DNA of 64,000 bases from Psychroflexus halocasei (GTDB lineage: Bacteria; Bacteroidota; Bacteroidia; Flavobacteriales; Flavobacteriaceae): positions 372,001-436,000 of the forward strand of contig NZ_FNQF01000002.1 in assembly GCF_900107595.1 (NCBI RefSeq), written 5' to 3'. Both the position numbers and the translations under genes were made by a program. The notes beneath the pieces were generated by a model that made no database searches, was not told the origin of the DNA, and was given only the letters and a program-made list of their open reading frames with translations. Of the stretch, positions 18,008-26,315 are shown piece by piece (the first letter of the stretch is position 1; every line of letters begins with the position of its first letter).

Positions 18008-20290
18008 CTAAAAACTATATTTTAAGAAAAATGTAAAGTTTCGACCTGGCTCAAAGATTGATCGACCATTATAACCATATTGGTTCTTGAAAGAAAAACT
18101 CAAGTGATCACGGTAAGCCTCATCAAAAACATTAAGCGCCGCAACGCCGAATTCATATTTTTTATAGCGTAATCCTGCTTTTAAATCAACGGTTTGCCAA
18201 GAAGGTGTTTCAGTCTCACCAAAAGATGGCGCTATGTCGGATTGTTTGCTGACGTAATTATAAAATACATCTGCCCAAAATATGCCTTTTGCATATGATA
18301 AGTTTAAACGATTATTCCAAGGTGGTGTCAAAGGTAAGGACTCTCCTAAATCTTTATTTTTAGTATAAACGTAAGCAGTTCGCATGCCTAAAGAATAATT
18401 CTCAAGAAAATCAATATTTAAACTTGCTTCAAAACCTGTTTTATAAGCATCGTTTAAGTTTTGAAAAACTTTAGGATGCTTTGGCTCCATTTGAGGCATA
18501 AATTTTCTGTCTAAATCTTCATCAACAATACCTACTATATAATTATCAAATATTGAATAATAGGTTGAGAAATTGTATTCCAAACGATTAAGAAAACCTG
18601 TTCCTAAAGATGCACTTCCGCTCAAACCAATTTCAAATTGATTATTAACTTCTGCATCTAAATTAGGATTTCCAATATATTCAAATGGATCTGAACCAAC
18701 CGTAAAATGATTGATAAATCTTTCAGCCATTGTTGCTGATCGAACACCTCGACCGTAAGCCAATTCGAGATTTAAATTTTCATGAAGCTGTGTTTTATAA
18801 GATGCAGTCCAACTTAAATTATGCTCTTCTCTTTTATCAAGATCAGGATAATATGCTGCAAAATCGTCTTCAGGCATTTCAGTTTCTGCGACAACATAAT
18901 CATATCGTGCGCCTATCGTAACAAGTGATAATTCACTTAACTTCCATTTTGCTTCATTAAAAAATCCATAATTATTGACATAGGAGTCTTGCCAGATTTG
19001 GTCAACAAAAACTTTTGGTTCAGGCAAAGGATTTCCCATCATATCTTTTTTAATAATACGCGTTCTATCACCTTCACGAGAAATTTGGTAAGCATCTAGT
19101 CCACTAAAAACTCTAATATTATCAGCCAACTGCCAATCTAACTCTATTTTTCCACCACTTGTAAAAGATTCTACTGGTGAAGCAGCTTCTGTACTGCCAC
19201 GATTGGGTCTCCATAGATTTGACATTAAATGATCTACGTAGGAATAATATATCTTTGCTTTAAGACCGTTTATGTTATCAGAAATTTGACTCCATGAATA
19301 ATCTAGAGTTGCGATTGAAGAATCATCAAACTCTGTATCCATAGGCAAACCAGCATGCAAAACATCTCTACCAAAAGATTGCTTCCAACTTGCTTGTAAA
19401 CGTTGATTCTCAGTTAAATTATAGCCTAACTTTAAACCATAATCTATGCTTCTGAATTGACTTGGAATGGTAATCCCTTCACCATCTTCATAATTTCCAA
19501 AGTCACGATAACCCCAATTTCCGCTAATATCAAATTTATCTTTAACATAATTTAAACTCGCGGAGGTTGTCATGGCATCACCATTTGTTTCATAACCCGC
19601 AGAAACTGATCCTGATATACCGATTTTTTGATGCTGTGGTGATTTAGTCACCATATTCACAACGCCACCAAAGGTGGAACCATAACGCATACTAAAAGGC
19701 CCTTTAATGACTTCAATTTTTTGGATTTCTTCAGGAGAAACATGTGTTGTGATCGGGTCCATTCGACTAGGACAAGCATGGACTATTTTGGTGCCTCCAT
19801 CATATTGAACGTTGAGCTGCTCATACTGTGAAGCTCTGAAAGTGGGATCTATAGCGTAGTTACCGCGTTTGATTAATGAGAAACCGTTTAAATCCTGAAA
19901 TAAATCTCCAATATTTTTAGGCTGCACAACTCTTTCTGCCAAATTTGGTGTTGAAGTTGACAAGGCTGGATCTTGCATTCGGTTTCCAGTAATTAAAACT
20001 TCATTTAAGATGTTTATTTCTGGTTTAAGTAAAATGATGCTTGGTGTTTGATCTGTGATTTCAATCAAGAGATTCTGATATCCCATATGAGATATCACAT
20101 AAGTCTGCCCGACTTTTAATTTAATTTTCGCTGAATCGTTGGCAGGAATGATGCGCTGATTTTGTTGATTTTCAGCTGCAGCTAAAGTCAAATTCTCATT
20201 TGTCTTAGCATCTTTTATCTGGTAAAAATTGTTTTGTGCAATAAGTGTTAAATTGAAACACATAAATATTGCAATAAAGAAATATTTCAT
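18008..20290 (-). CDS. TonB-dependent receptor with OprC-like copper-binding residues
   Basis: 760 residues: signal peptide (MKYFFIAIFMCFNLTLIAQ), an N-terminal carboxypeptidase-like segment, a plug domain (about residues 95-215, with VIKGPFSMRYGSTFGGVVNM), and a C-terminal beta barrel ending in Phe (FFLKYSF), as outer-membrane proteins do. The plug has C173-x3-M177 in HACPSRMDP and the barrel has H354-x-M356 in VDHLMSNLW. As I recall, Pseudomonas OprC binds copper through CxxxM and HxM at residues 143/147 and 323/325, so both composition and separation match. I infer a copper importer. It is co-transcribed with the Cys-motif protein 48 bases upstream. Confidence 0.85.
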   Translation of the reverse strand: MKYFFIAIFMCFNLTLIAQNNFYQIKDAKTNENLTLAAAENQQNQRIIPANDSAKIKLKVGQTYVISHMGYQNLLIEITDQTPSIILLKPEINILNEVLITGNRMQDPALSTSTPNLAERVVQPKNIGDLFQDLNGFSLIKRGNYAIDPTFRASQYEQLNVQYDGGTKIVHACPSRMDPITTHVSPEEIQKIEVIKGPFSMRYGSTFGGVVNMVTKSPQHQKIGISGSVSAGYETNGDAMTTSASLNYVKDKFDISGNWGYRDFGNYEDGEGITIPSQFRSIDYGLKLGYNLTENQRLQASWKQSFGRDVLHAGLPMDTEFDDSSIATLDYSWSQISDNINGLKAKIYYSYVDHLMSNLWRPNRGSTEAASPVESFTSGGKIELDWQLADNIRVFSGLDAYQISREGDRTRIIKKDMMGNPLPEPKVFVDQIWQDSYVNNYGFFNEAKWKLSELSLVTIGARYDYVVAETEMPEDDFAAYYPDLDKREEHNLSWTASYKTQLHENLNLELAYGRGVRSATMAERFINHFTVGSDPFEYIGNPNLDAEVNNQFEIGLSGSASLGTGFLNRLEYNFSTYYSIFDNYIVGIVDEDLDRKFMPQMEPKHPKVFQNLNDAYKTGFEASLNIDFLENYSLGMRTAYVYTKNKDLGESLPLTPPWNNRLNLSYAKGIFWADVFYNYVSKQSDIAPSFGETETPSWQTVDLKAGLRYKKYEFGVAALNVFDEAYRDHLSFSFKNQYGYNGRSIFEPGRNFTFFLKYSF

Positions 20291-20338
20291 TGTTAGTGAT
20301 GAATTAATTAAACGTAAAATTTTAAATTGTTAAAACGT

Positions 20339-20716
20339 TTAACTCACTAATGGTGGCTTTAGGAAAGCTTGAGAAAATAAATAATTATAAAAATTATTAT
20401 AGATGTAGTTTGGTGAATGATTAATATTTATAACATCATTTTTAGGATTTTCAAAAGAAGTGATTGAAAAAACTAAATCTTTCTCAGCATGAATTTCAAA
20501 TCTTTTTTCTTCAGAAGAATCATCCTGATCGAGAACTTTTGATAAATAGCATTTACCATCACATTGAAGTTCCTCGTTATCTTGATTTACACAAAAATTC
20601 TCTATAAAGGTATCCGTAAAAACAGCATAATAACTCATAAAAAAAGCTGATTTGATTGTGAATGATAAAACGATCACGATCAGAAAATAAGCAATATGAG
20701 GTTTTCTAATTTGCAT
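20339..20716 (-). CDS. Small membrane-anchored cysteine-motif protein
   Basis: 125 residues. One N-terminal hydrophobic segment (about 8-30), then an exported region with three cysteines: FCVNQDNEELQCDGKCYLSK (C42, C52, C56). The CDGKCYL block resembles small Bacteroidota proteins I recall beside TonB receptors. It is the first gene of an operon with the copper-type receptor, so a metal-handling or receptor-assembly role is plausible; the cysteines could bind copper. The promoter has an upstream TTGAC-N4-ATCAT site and a -7 box ending four bases before the ATG, implying a nearly leaderless message. The exact function is unknown. Confidence 0.65.
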   Translation of the reverse strand: MQIRKPHIAYFLIVIVLSFTIKSAFFMSYYAVFTDTFIENFCVNQDNEELQCDGKCYLSKVLDQDDSSEEKRFEIHAEKDLVFSITSFENPKNDVININHSPNYIYNNFYNYLFSQAFLKPPLVS

Positions 20717-20720
20717 AAAA

Positions 20721-20764
20721 CAAAAATACGCTCATCTTAAACTTATAAAAATGATATTTGTCAA
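20721..20764 (-). promoter_or_regulatory. Activator-type promoter of the Cys-protein / copper receptor operon
   Basis: Read on the minus strand: TTGAC-AAAT-ATCAT (20764-20751), 22 bases, then TATTTTTG (20728-20721), then four bases to the ATG. There is no -33 TTTG. If transcription begins at the A of the ATG, the dyad is centred at -41.5, the class II position for Crp/Fnr activators. The same arrangement occurs at 21437-21480. Confidence 0.65.
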
Positions 20765-20768
20765 TTTA

Positions 20769-20800
20769 TTGATTAATCGGATAATTAAGTCTTATTTTTG
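20769..20800 (+). promoter_or_regulatory. Probable promoter of the crp/fnr gene
   Basis: A -7 TATTTTTG (20793-20800) lies 21 bases before the ATG, with a TTG (20769-20771) 21 bases further upstream as a weak -33. The neighbouring TTGAC-N4-ATCAT site (20751-20764) touches this promoter, so the regulator may also affect its own expression. Confidence 0.45.
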
Positions 20801-20821
20801 AAGTAAAATCCTACTTGATAA

Positions 20822-21418
20822 ATGGTTCCTGAAAACATTTTGAATGCTTACCAAGCATCTGTTGAAAAATATAAAAAAGATGAAGTTATTTTTGAAGAAA
20901 ATGATAATGCACATCATTACTTCCAAATCCATCAAGGTCAAGTCAAAATGAATAACTATAATGAAAATGGGAAAGAATTTATTCAAGGCATTTTTTACGC
21001 TGGAGATAGTTTTGGAGAGCCACCATTATTCGCCGATATCAAATATCCCGCGGCAGCTGTAGCGCTTGAGGATTCCTTGATTTATAAACTTTCAAAACCT
21101 AAATTGATCAACTTGCTTGAAGAGCAACCAAAAGTACACTTTCATATCACCGAGCGTTTATCAAAACGATTGTTTTATAAATCTTTGATGGCTTCAGAAA
21201 TCTCTTCAGAAGAACCTGAACACCGCATTGTAAGTCTTCTACATTTTTTAAAAAAACATGTCCACCATCTTAAAGATCATGAAGAATTTGAGGTTGATTT
21301 AAAACGTCAACAAATTGCTGACTTAACAGGGTTAAGAGTTGAAACAGTCATTAGAGCCTGTAAAAATTTAGAAAAGAAAAATAAAATTAGAATTATCAAA
21401 CGCAAAATATTCTTCTGA
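20822..21418 (+). CDS. Crp/Fnr family transcriptional regulator
   Basis: 198 residues: an N-terminal cyclic-nucleotide-binding-like beta barrel (about 15-115), a dimer helix, and a C-terminal winged HTH (about 150-195). The recognition helix reads LRVETVIRA with E174 and R178, matching the Glu and Arg by which CRP and FNR read the TGA half-site. The sensor lacks both known ligands: there is no N-terminal cysteine cluster (only C180 exists) and the cAMP-phosphate Arg is absent (ADIKYPAAAVAL). So it is neither an Fe-S FNR nor a cAMP sensor; heme or another signal is possible. Two TGA-N6-TCA operators flank it, in front of the operons on either side. Confidence 0.9.
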   Translation: MVPENILNAYQASVEKYKKDEVIFEENDNAHHYFQIHQGQVKMNNYNENGKEFIQGIFYAGDSFGEPPLFADIKYPAAAVALEDSLIYKLSKPKLINLLEEQPKVHFHITERLSKRLFYKSLMASEISSEEPEHRIVSLLHFLKKHVHHLKDHEEFEVDLKRQQIADLTGLRVETVIRACKNLEKKNKIRIIKRKIFF

Positions 21419-21436
21419 TAAAGCCTAAAATTCAAC

Positions 21437-21480
21437 TTGACTGAAATCATAAACTAAAAGATTTATTATATTTAAGTTTG
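21437..21480 (+). promoter_or_regulatory. Activator-type promoter of the membrane protein / globin operon
   Basis: TTGAC-TGAA-ATCAT (21437-21450), 22 bases, then TAAGTTTG (21473-21480), then 13 bases to the ATG. Both operator arms and the 22-base gap are identical to those of the divergent copper receptor operon. With a start point five bases after the -7 box, the dyad is centred at -41.5. Confidence 0.65.
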
Positions 21481-21493
21481 TAACAAAAAGATT

Positions 21494-21778
21494 ATGAGCG
21501 CATTACAAAACTTAAATCAGAAGTTTCAGGAAGAATATATGGCAAACGCAGTTCTAGGAATCATCTTATCAAGTTGTTTGGGATCTATTGCCGCCATGAT
21601 GATTTTGATTGATGGAAATACAATTTTCAATCTCATACATCTCACATGGATTGTGAGTGTCTGCATGATTTACAATATGGCTTTTATAGTTCATCTTAAG
21701 GAAAACTTAGTCCTGAACATACTTTACCTCAGTGTTGCATCAAGTTTATTAACAATCTTATATCACATTATATTTTGA
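21494..21778 (+). CDS. Small membrane protein linked to a truncated hemoglobin
   Basis: 94 residues with a short soluble N-terminus and three predicted membrane segments (about residues 19-39, 46-66 and 72-93). I do not recognise a named family. The stop codon overlaps the start of the truncated hemoglobin gene (TTGA), so translation is coupled and the products may work together at the membrane. The promoter carries a putative Crp/Fnr site at about -41.5. Confidence 0.65.
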   Translation: MSALQNLNQKFQEEYMANAVLGIILSSCLGSIAAMMILIDGNTIFNLIHLTWIVSVCMIYNMAFIVHLKENLVLNILYLSVASSLLTILYHIIF

Positions 21779-22170
21779 TTAAAAAAGATATTTCAAACAG
21801 AGCTGATGTCGAGTTATTGGTCAATACTTTTTATGATCGCATTCGTCAAAATGAAAAAATAGGGTTTTATTTCAATGAAACGATTTCAGATTGGGATAGT
21901 CATCTAGAAAAACTGACAGATTTTTGGGACACTCAACTTTTGAATGCGAGAAACTTTAAAGGTAATCCAAGAACTGCACATATCAAAGTCGATAATCGTT
22001 TCAATCATGAGATAACGACGAAAGAATTTGGCGAATGGCTCAACTTATGGTTTAAAACCGTGAATGAACTTTTTAAGGGTGAAGTTGCTCAAACAGCTAA
22101 AGACAGAGCTAGAAAAATGTCAACACATCTTTTTATGAACATGTATAGGTATAGAAAAGTTGACGCTTAA
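21775..22170 (+). CDS. Group III truncated hemoglobin
   Basis: 131 residues from a TTG start that overlaps the previous stop codon; no ATG is available in the N-terminal region. Key globin residues align with Campylobacter Ctb: Tyr B10 (FYDRI, Y20), His E7 (DSHLEKL, H43), the proximal His F8 (NPRTAHIKV, H69) and the Trp of EFGEWLNLW. Such globins bind O2 or NO at a ferrous heme and have been tied to microaerobic and nitrosative stress. Co-expression with the membrane protein and control by the adjacent Crp/Fnr regulator are inferred from the shared promoter motif. Confidence 0.9.
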   Translation: MIKKDISNRADVELLVNTFYDRIRQNEKIGFYFNETISDWDSHLEKLTDFWDTQLLNARNFKGNPRTAHIKVDNRFNHEITTKEFGEWLNLWFKTVNELFKGEVAQTAKDRARKMSTHLFMNMYRYRKVDA

Positions 22171-22174
22171 ACAA

Positions 22175-22210
22175 AAAAATCGCTTTGAAAATAATCTCAA
22201 AGCGATTTTT
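22175..22210. terminator. Bidirectional rho-independent terminator (globin / ftsZ)
   Basis: A 14-base stem (22175-22188 with 22197-22210) and an 8-base loop, A-rich on the left and T-rich on the right. It ends both the globin operon and the long division and cell-wall cluster. Confidence 0.85.
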
Positions 22211-22230
22211 ATATTTTAATTCAAAATCTA

Positions 22231-24174
22231 CTAATCTACATTATCATGTAAAAATGAATTATTAGATTTTAAAGTGATTCCGTCTTCATCATTTTGAATT
22301 GAAGTTCTTGAAATATTTTGTTGATGACGATCATGTTTTTCAATATCAACGCCTGCACGTTTGTATGCTGGTTGTTTCTCGATTTCTTCAATATTATTTC
22401 TATTTCTGAACTTATAATTAAACTGCTTCATCTTAGCACGACGTTCTTCTGCACGTGCAGCAAGATCAGCTATTGATGAATTAAAAGGATCAACTTCTTT
22501 TGGAGCAGATGCTTCTTGAGTTTCATTTTTTGGTAAACTAGGCTCTTCTCTTTTCGTAAATAAATCAGCTTTTAACGCAGGATTCTCATCAAGTTCTTGC
22601 TGCTTTTTTGACGCCTCAGGTTCTTGCGTTTGCTTTGGTTCAAAATCAACATCACTATTATAATCTTCAAAATCCTCTAAATTATAACGCTTTACTGATT
22701 CTGATTTCGCTTGTTCACTTTGACGATTTTGAGCATGGCCTTGTTGTGAATGAAAATGTTGATTTTCATCAGAATGAGATGTATAAACCTCTTCATGCTT
22801 AACTTCCTCTTCTTTTTTAGGTGAAGAAAAATCAAAGTCTAAAAATGTATCAGTTTCTTTTTTTTCTTCAACTTCAGGTTCTTGAGGTGTTTTATCATGA
22901 ATTTCAAAATCAAAATCTTGCTCAATTTCTCTTGATTCAGATTTCAAAGATTGTTCATCATTGGATTCAGGCTTTTCTGGCTGAGTCGGTTTAGGTTGAG
23001 TGGGTTCAGGTCTATTTTGCTGAGGCTGATTTGTGTTTTGTTCAGGTTCAGGCTTTGATTTACTGGGTTTTGGAATCGGTTGATCAAAAGTCGAACTTGA
23101 TTTTGATGCAGATAAATTTTGTTCTGCTTTTTGTTCATCTTCTAATGTATGAATAATCTTTTTTGTTTCAGTATTAACAATTTCATCCTGAGTTTCAGTA
23201 TTAAATCCTGTTGCAATAACTGTTACTGTAATTGATTCTTCAAGCGCCTCGTCTTCGCCGATACCCATAATGATATTAGCGCTATGTCCTGCTTGCTTCT
23301 GAATATGATCATTGATTTCTCCAATCTCATCAAGTGTAATTTCATCACGACCAGAAACAATAAGTAACAGCACATTTTGAGCTCCAGTAATTTTATTGTC
23401 GTTTAATAAAGGTGACTCTAATGCCTTTTCAATAGCCACATTTGCTCGGTTTGTACCAGATGCAGATGATGAACCCATAATTGCAGTTCCGCTGTCACTT
23501 AACACTGTTTTTGCATCACGCAAGTCAATGTTTTGTGTATAGTGATGCGTAATCACTTCAGCAATACCACGAGAAGCAGTTGCTAAAACTTCATCAGCTT
23601 TAGAGAAACCTGATTTGAATCCGAGGTTTCCATAAACTTCTCTCAATTTATTATTATTGATAACGATTAAGGAATCAACATTGTTTCTTAACTCCTCAAC
23701 ACCGATTTGTGCTTGTTCATTTCGAGTACGACCCTCGAATTGAAAAGGAATCGTCACAATACCAACCGTTAGAATATCTAATTCTCTTGCTGTTTTAGCA
23801 ATAACTGGTGCAGCACCTGTTCCTGTACCACCACCCATTCCGGCAGTTATAAAAAGCATTTTAGTATTTGTTCCTAAAAGATCTTTGATGTCTTCTACAG
23901 ATTCCTCTGCTGCTTGTCTTCCAATATCAGGATTAGCGCCAGCGCCAAGTCCTTCAGTTAAGTTCACACCTAATTGAATTTTATTTGGAACGGGGCTACT
24001 TTCTAAAGCTTGTGAATCTGTATTACAGATTACAAAGTCAACACCATTAATCCCTTGCCTAAACATGTGATTAATAGCATTGGATCCGCCACCTCCTACA
24101 CCTATAACTTTAATGACGTTCGATTGGTTTTTTGGTAAATCAAAAGCGATATTATTATCTAATTCCATGCTCAT
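22231..24174 (-). CDS. ftsZ: Cell division protein FtsZ with long C-terminal linker
   Basis: 647 residues. FtsZ polymerises at midcell with GTP. The N-terminal tubulin-like domain (about 20-330) has the GTP loop GGGTGTG (residues 114-120) and RGIAEVI. The next roughly 300 residues are a low-complexity linker rich in Gln, Pro, Glu and Ser. The end, ITLKSNNSFLHDNVD, is the conserved C-terminal peptide of Bacteroidota, expected to bind FtsA. Two starts are possible (MSMEL or MEL, two codons apart). It is the last gene of the dcw cluster, 24 bases after ftsA. Confidence 0.97.
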   Translation of the reverse strand: MSMELDNNIAFDLPKNQSNVIKVIGVGGGGSNAINHMFRQGINGVDFVICNTDSQALESSPVPNKIQLGVNLTEGLGAGANPDIGRQAAEESVEDIKDLLGTNTKMLFITAGMGGGTGTGAAPVIAKTARELDILTVGIVTIPFQFEGRTRNEQAQIGVEELRNNVDSLIVINNNKLREVYGNLGFKSGFSKADEVLATASRGIAEVITHHYTQNIDLRDAKTVLSDSGTAIMGSSSASGTNRANVAIEKALESPLLNDNKITGAQNVLLLIVSGRDEITLDEIGEINDHIQKQAGHSANIIMGIGEDEALEESITVTVIATGFNTETQDEIVNTETKKIIHTLEDEQKAEQNLSASKSSSTFDQPIPKPSKSKPEPEQNTNQPQQNRPEPTQPKPTQPEKPESNDEQSLKSESREIEQDFDFEIHDKTPQEPEVEEKKETDTFLDFDFSSPKKEEEVKHEEVYTSHSDENQHFHSQQGHAQNRQSEQAKSESVKRYNLEDFEDYNSDVDFEPKQTQEPEASKKQQELDENPALKADLFTKREEPSLPKNETQEASAPKEVDPFNSSIADLAARAEERRAKMKQFNYKFRNRNNIEEIEKQPAYKRAGVDIEKHDRHQQNISRTSIQNDEDGITLKSNNSFLHDNVD

Positions 24175-24198
24175 TTTTTTTGTCGTAATTTTCTTTAC

Positions 24199-25587
24199 TT
24201 ATTCTGCTTTATCTAAAAAATCCTTCACTTTGTCAAAAAACTTATCAAAAAAACTGCGTTTTGGTTCTGCAGGTTTCTTGGATTCGTAGTCTTCATGAAG
24301 AAACGAATCTTTGTCCCGGTGTATTTTTTTTTCAGTTTCTGATTGGTCAGTGATATTCTCTTCTATGTTTTCAGAGTTTTCCAACTCTTCTTGTTGCGCC
24401 TCCTGCGCTTCTCTTTTTTCTTCTACTTGACGTTTTAAACTATCCATCACAAGGCCTACAGCAGTTGCATACATTGGGCTTGCAATTTCATCATCTGTGT
24501 CACCTGCCAAATGCTCGTTAGGAAAACCAACACGCGTGTCCATGCCAGTCACATACTCAACTAACTGCTTTAAATGCTTGAGTTGTGCACCTCCTCCAGT
24601 AATCACAATCCCAGCAATTAATTTTTTCTTTTGCTCCTCGTGTCCGTAATTCTTAATTTCTAAAAAAACTTGCTCAATGATTTCTACCGCACGGTAATGA
24701 ATAATTTTTGAAAGGTTCTTTAAAGAAATCTCTTTTGGTTCACGACCTCTTAACCCAGGAATTGAAACGATTTCGTTTTCCTTATTTTCTCCTGGCCAAG
24801 CTGATCCAAATTTTATTTTTAGAAGTTCTGCTTGTTTTTCAATGATGGAGCAACCTTCTTTAATATCTTCAGTAATAACGTTTCCTCCAAATGGAATAAC
24901 AGCCGTATGACGAATAATACCGTCTTTAAAAATCGCTAAATCTGTTGTTCCACCACCGATATCTATGATGGCAACACCAGCTTCTTTTTCTTCTTGACTC
25001 AAAACTGCATCAGCCGAAGCTAATGGTTCCAAAGTCATTCCGTTGAGGTTGAGTCCAGAATTCTGAACGCAACGTGCAATATTTCTAATCGATGAAATTT
25101 GACCTACAACAACATGAAAGTTGGCTTCTAAACGACCGCCTGACATACCGCGAGGTTCAACAATTTCTGATTGGCCATCAACTTTATATTCTTGAGGTAA
25201 AACATGTATTATTTCTTCACCAGGAAGCATCACTAACTTATGAACTTGATCGCATAAGTTTTCGATATCTTCATCATTGATAACTTCCTCAGGATTTTGT
25301 CTTGTGATATAATCACTGTGCTGCAAACTACGGATATGCTGACCTGCAATACCAACAGTCACCTCTTCTACTTCAGTTTTTGAATTTGATTCAGCTTGTT
25401 GCAATGCTTGCTGAATTGATTGAATGGTTTGCGTAATGTTATTGACAACACCTCTATGAACACCTAAACTTTTCGTACGCCCGATGCCGAGAATTTCAAC
25501 TTTTCCGTATTGATTTTCACGACCAATCATGGCAACAATTTTAGTTGTACCGACGTCTAGACCTACTACAATATTATCATTTTCCAT
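24199..25587 (-). CDS. ftsA: Cell division protein FtsA
   Basis: 462 residues from the ATG at 25587 (MENDNIVVGLDVGTTKI); this start leaves an 8-base gap after ftsQ, while the longer frame would overlap it. FtsA is an actin-like ATPase that tethers FtsZ to the membrane. Visible are phosphate-1 GLDVGTTKIVAMIG, phosphate-2 VAIIDIGGGTTDLAIF and the adenosine motif GIVITGGGAQLKHL. The charged Glu-rich tail after about residue 400 ends in an amphipathic helix (FFDKFFDKVKDFLDK) suited to membrane targeting. Confidence 0.96.
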   Translation of the reverse strand: MENDNIVVGLDVGTTKIVAMIGRENQYGKVEILGIGRTKSLGVHRGVVNNITQTIQSIQQALQQAESNSKTEVEEVTVGIAGQHIRSLQHSDYITRQNPEEVINDEDIENLCDQVHKLVMLPGEEIIHVLPQEYKVDGQSEIVEPRGMSGGRLEANFHVVVGQISSIRNIARCVQNSGLNLNGMTLEPLASADAVLSQEEKEAGVAIIDIGGGTTDLAIFKDGIIRHTAVIPFGGNVITEDIKEGCSIIEKQAELLKIKFGSAWPGENKENEIVSIPGLRGREPKEISLKNLSKIIHYRAVEIIEQVFLEIKNYGHEEQKKKLIAGIVITGGGAQLKHLKQLVEYVTGMDTRVGFPNEHLAGDTDDEIASPMYATAVGLVMDSLKRQVEEKREAQEAQQEELENSENIEENITDQSETEKKIHRDKDSFLHEDYESKKPAEPKRSFFDKFFDKVKDFLDKAE

Positions 25588-25595
25588 GTTACAAA

Positions 25596-26315
25596 CTATT
25601 GCTTTAAAGTACAAACGACTTGATTACCAAATTGCAAATTAATCGTTTTGTAGTCTTTTAATTTTTTATCCTTTTTTGCTTTTAAATAAAAAGCTTTATA
25701 GTTAGAAATTTTCAGCTCTATATGTTCTGTTGTTCCAAAATCTATGGTATAGTCTTGATTTCTAACACTTAACTCAATTTGTGGTTTTCCCGCTTTTTTA
25801 CGGAGTGCAATGATATGTTTTTTTAAAAATTCATCCTTATAAAATGTCCTTAAAAGTGGATAAATTATAGAGATTTCTTCTTCTGAAAAACCAGATACCA
25901 AAGGCACACGTGCCGAATATAATTTTGACAACGGCATAATATCGCCATTTTTGTCTAAATACTGGTAGCTTTCATCATAAAAACGTGCTATTGGTTCACG
26001 CTGTAAAACGCGTACACCCAACTCACCTTTAATGTCTGAATAAATGTCAGCAGAAGCAATCATTTTATTTTCATTTAACATTTGTTCTAGTCCATTCAAA
26101 TCTAACATATATTTAGAAAAATTTAAACTGTCTGCCATATTTTCTTTCAACAAATTCTCTATTGTTTTTTCATCGATAAAAAGCGCTTGCACATCATCAA
26201 AGTAAACTTTGATACCACTTATTTCGCGTTTGTTATGATTCTTTTTTGCAAAGCCATATAAAGCCCCTGCAAAGACAAAGACAACTATTATTCTTATGAT
26301 AGACCAATTCATCAT
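25596..26315 (-). CDS. ftsQ: Cell division protein FtsQ
   Basis: 239 residues with one N-terminal membrane segment (about 6-23), then a periplasmic POTRA-like region (ISGIKVYFDDVQALFIDEKTI) and a beta domain. FtsQ recruits FtsL and links division proteins across the membrane. Sequence conservation is low, so position between murC and ftsA supports the call. It overlaps murC by four bases. Confidence 0.88.
   Translation of the reverse strand: MMNWSIIRIIVVFVFAGALYGFAKKNHNKREISGIKVYFDDVQALFIDEKTIENLLKENMADSLNFSKYMLDLNGLEQMLNENKMIASADIYSDIKGELGVRVLQREPIARFYDESYQYLDKNGDIMPLSKLYSARVPLVSGFSEEEISIIYPLLRTFYKDEFLKKHIIALRKKAGKPQIELSVRNQDYTIDFGTTEHIELKISNYKAFYLKAKKDKKLKDYKTINLQFGNQVVCTLKQ

Noticed and set aside
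20822-21418. Crp/Fnr regulator as an oxygen-sensing Fe-S FNR
   Set aside because: There is no N-terminal cysteine cluster; the protein contains one cysteine only, in the recognition helix region.
22608-23138. Open frames opposite or within the ftsZ linker
   Set aside because: They reflect the low-complexity linker read in other frames; no family features are seen.
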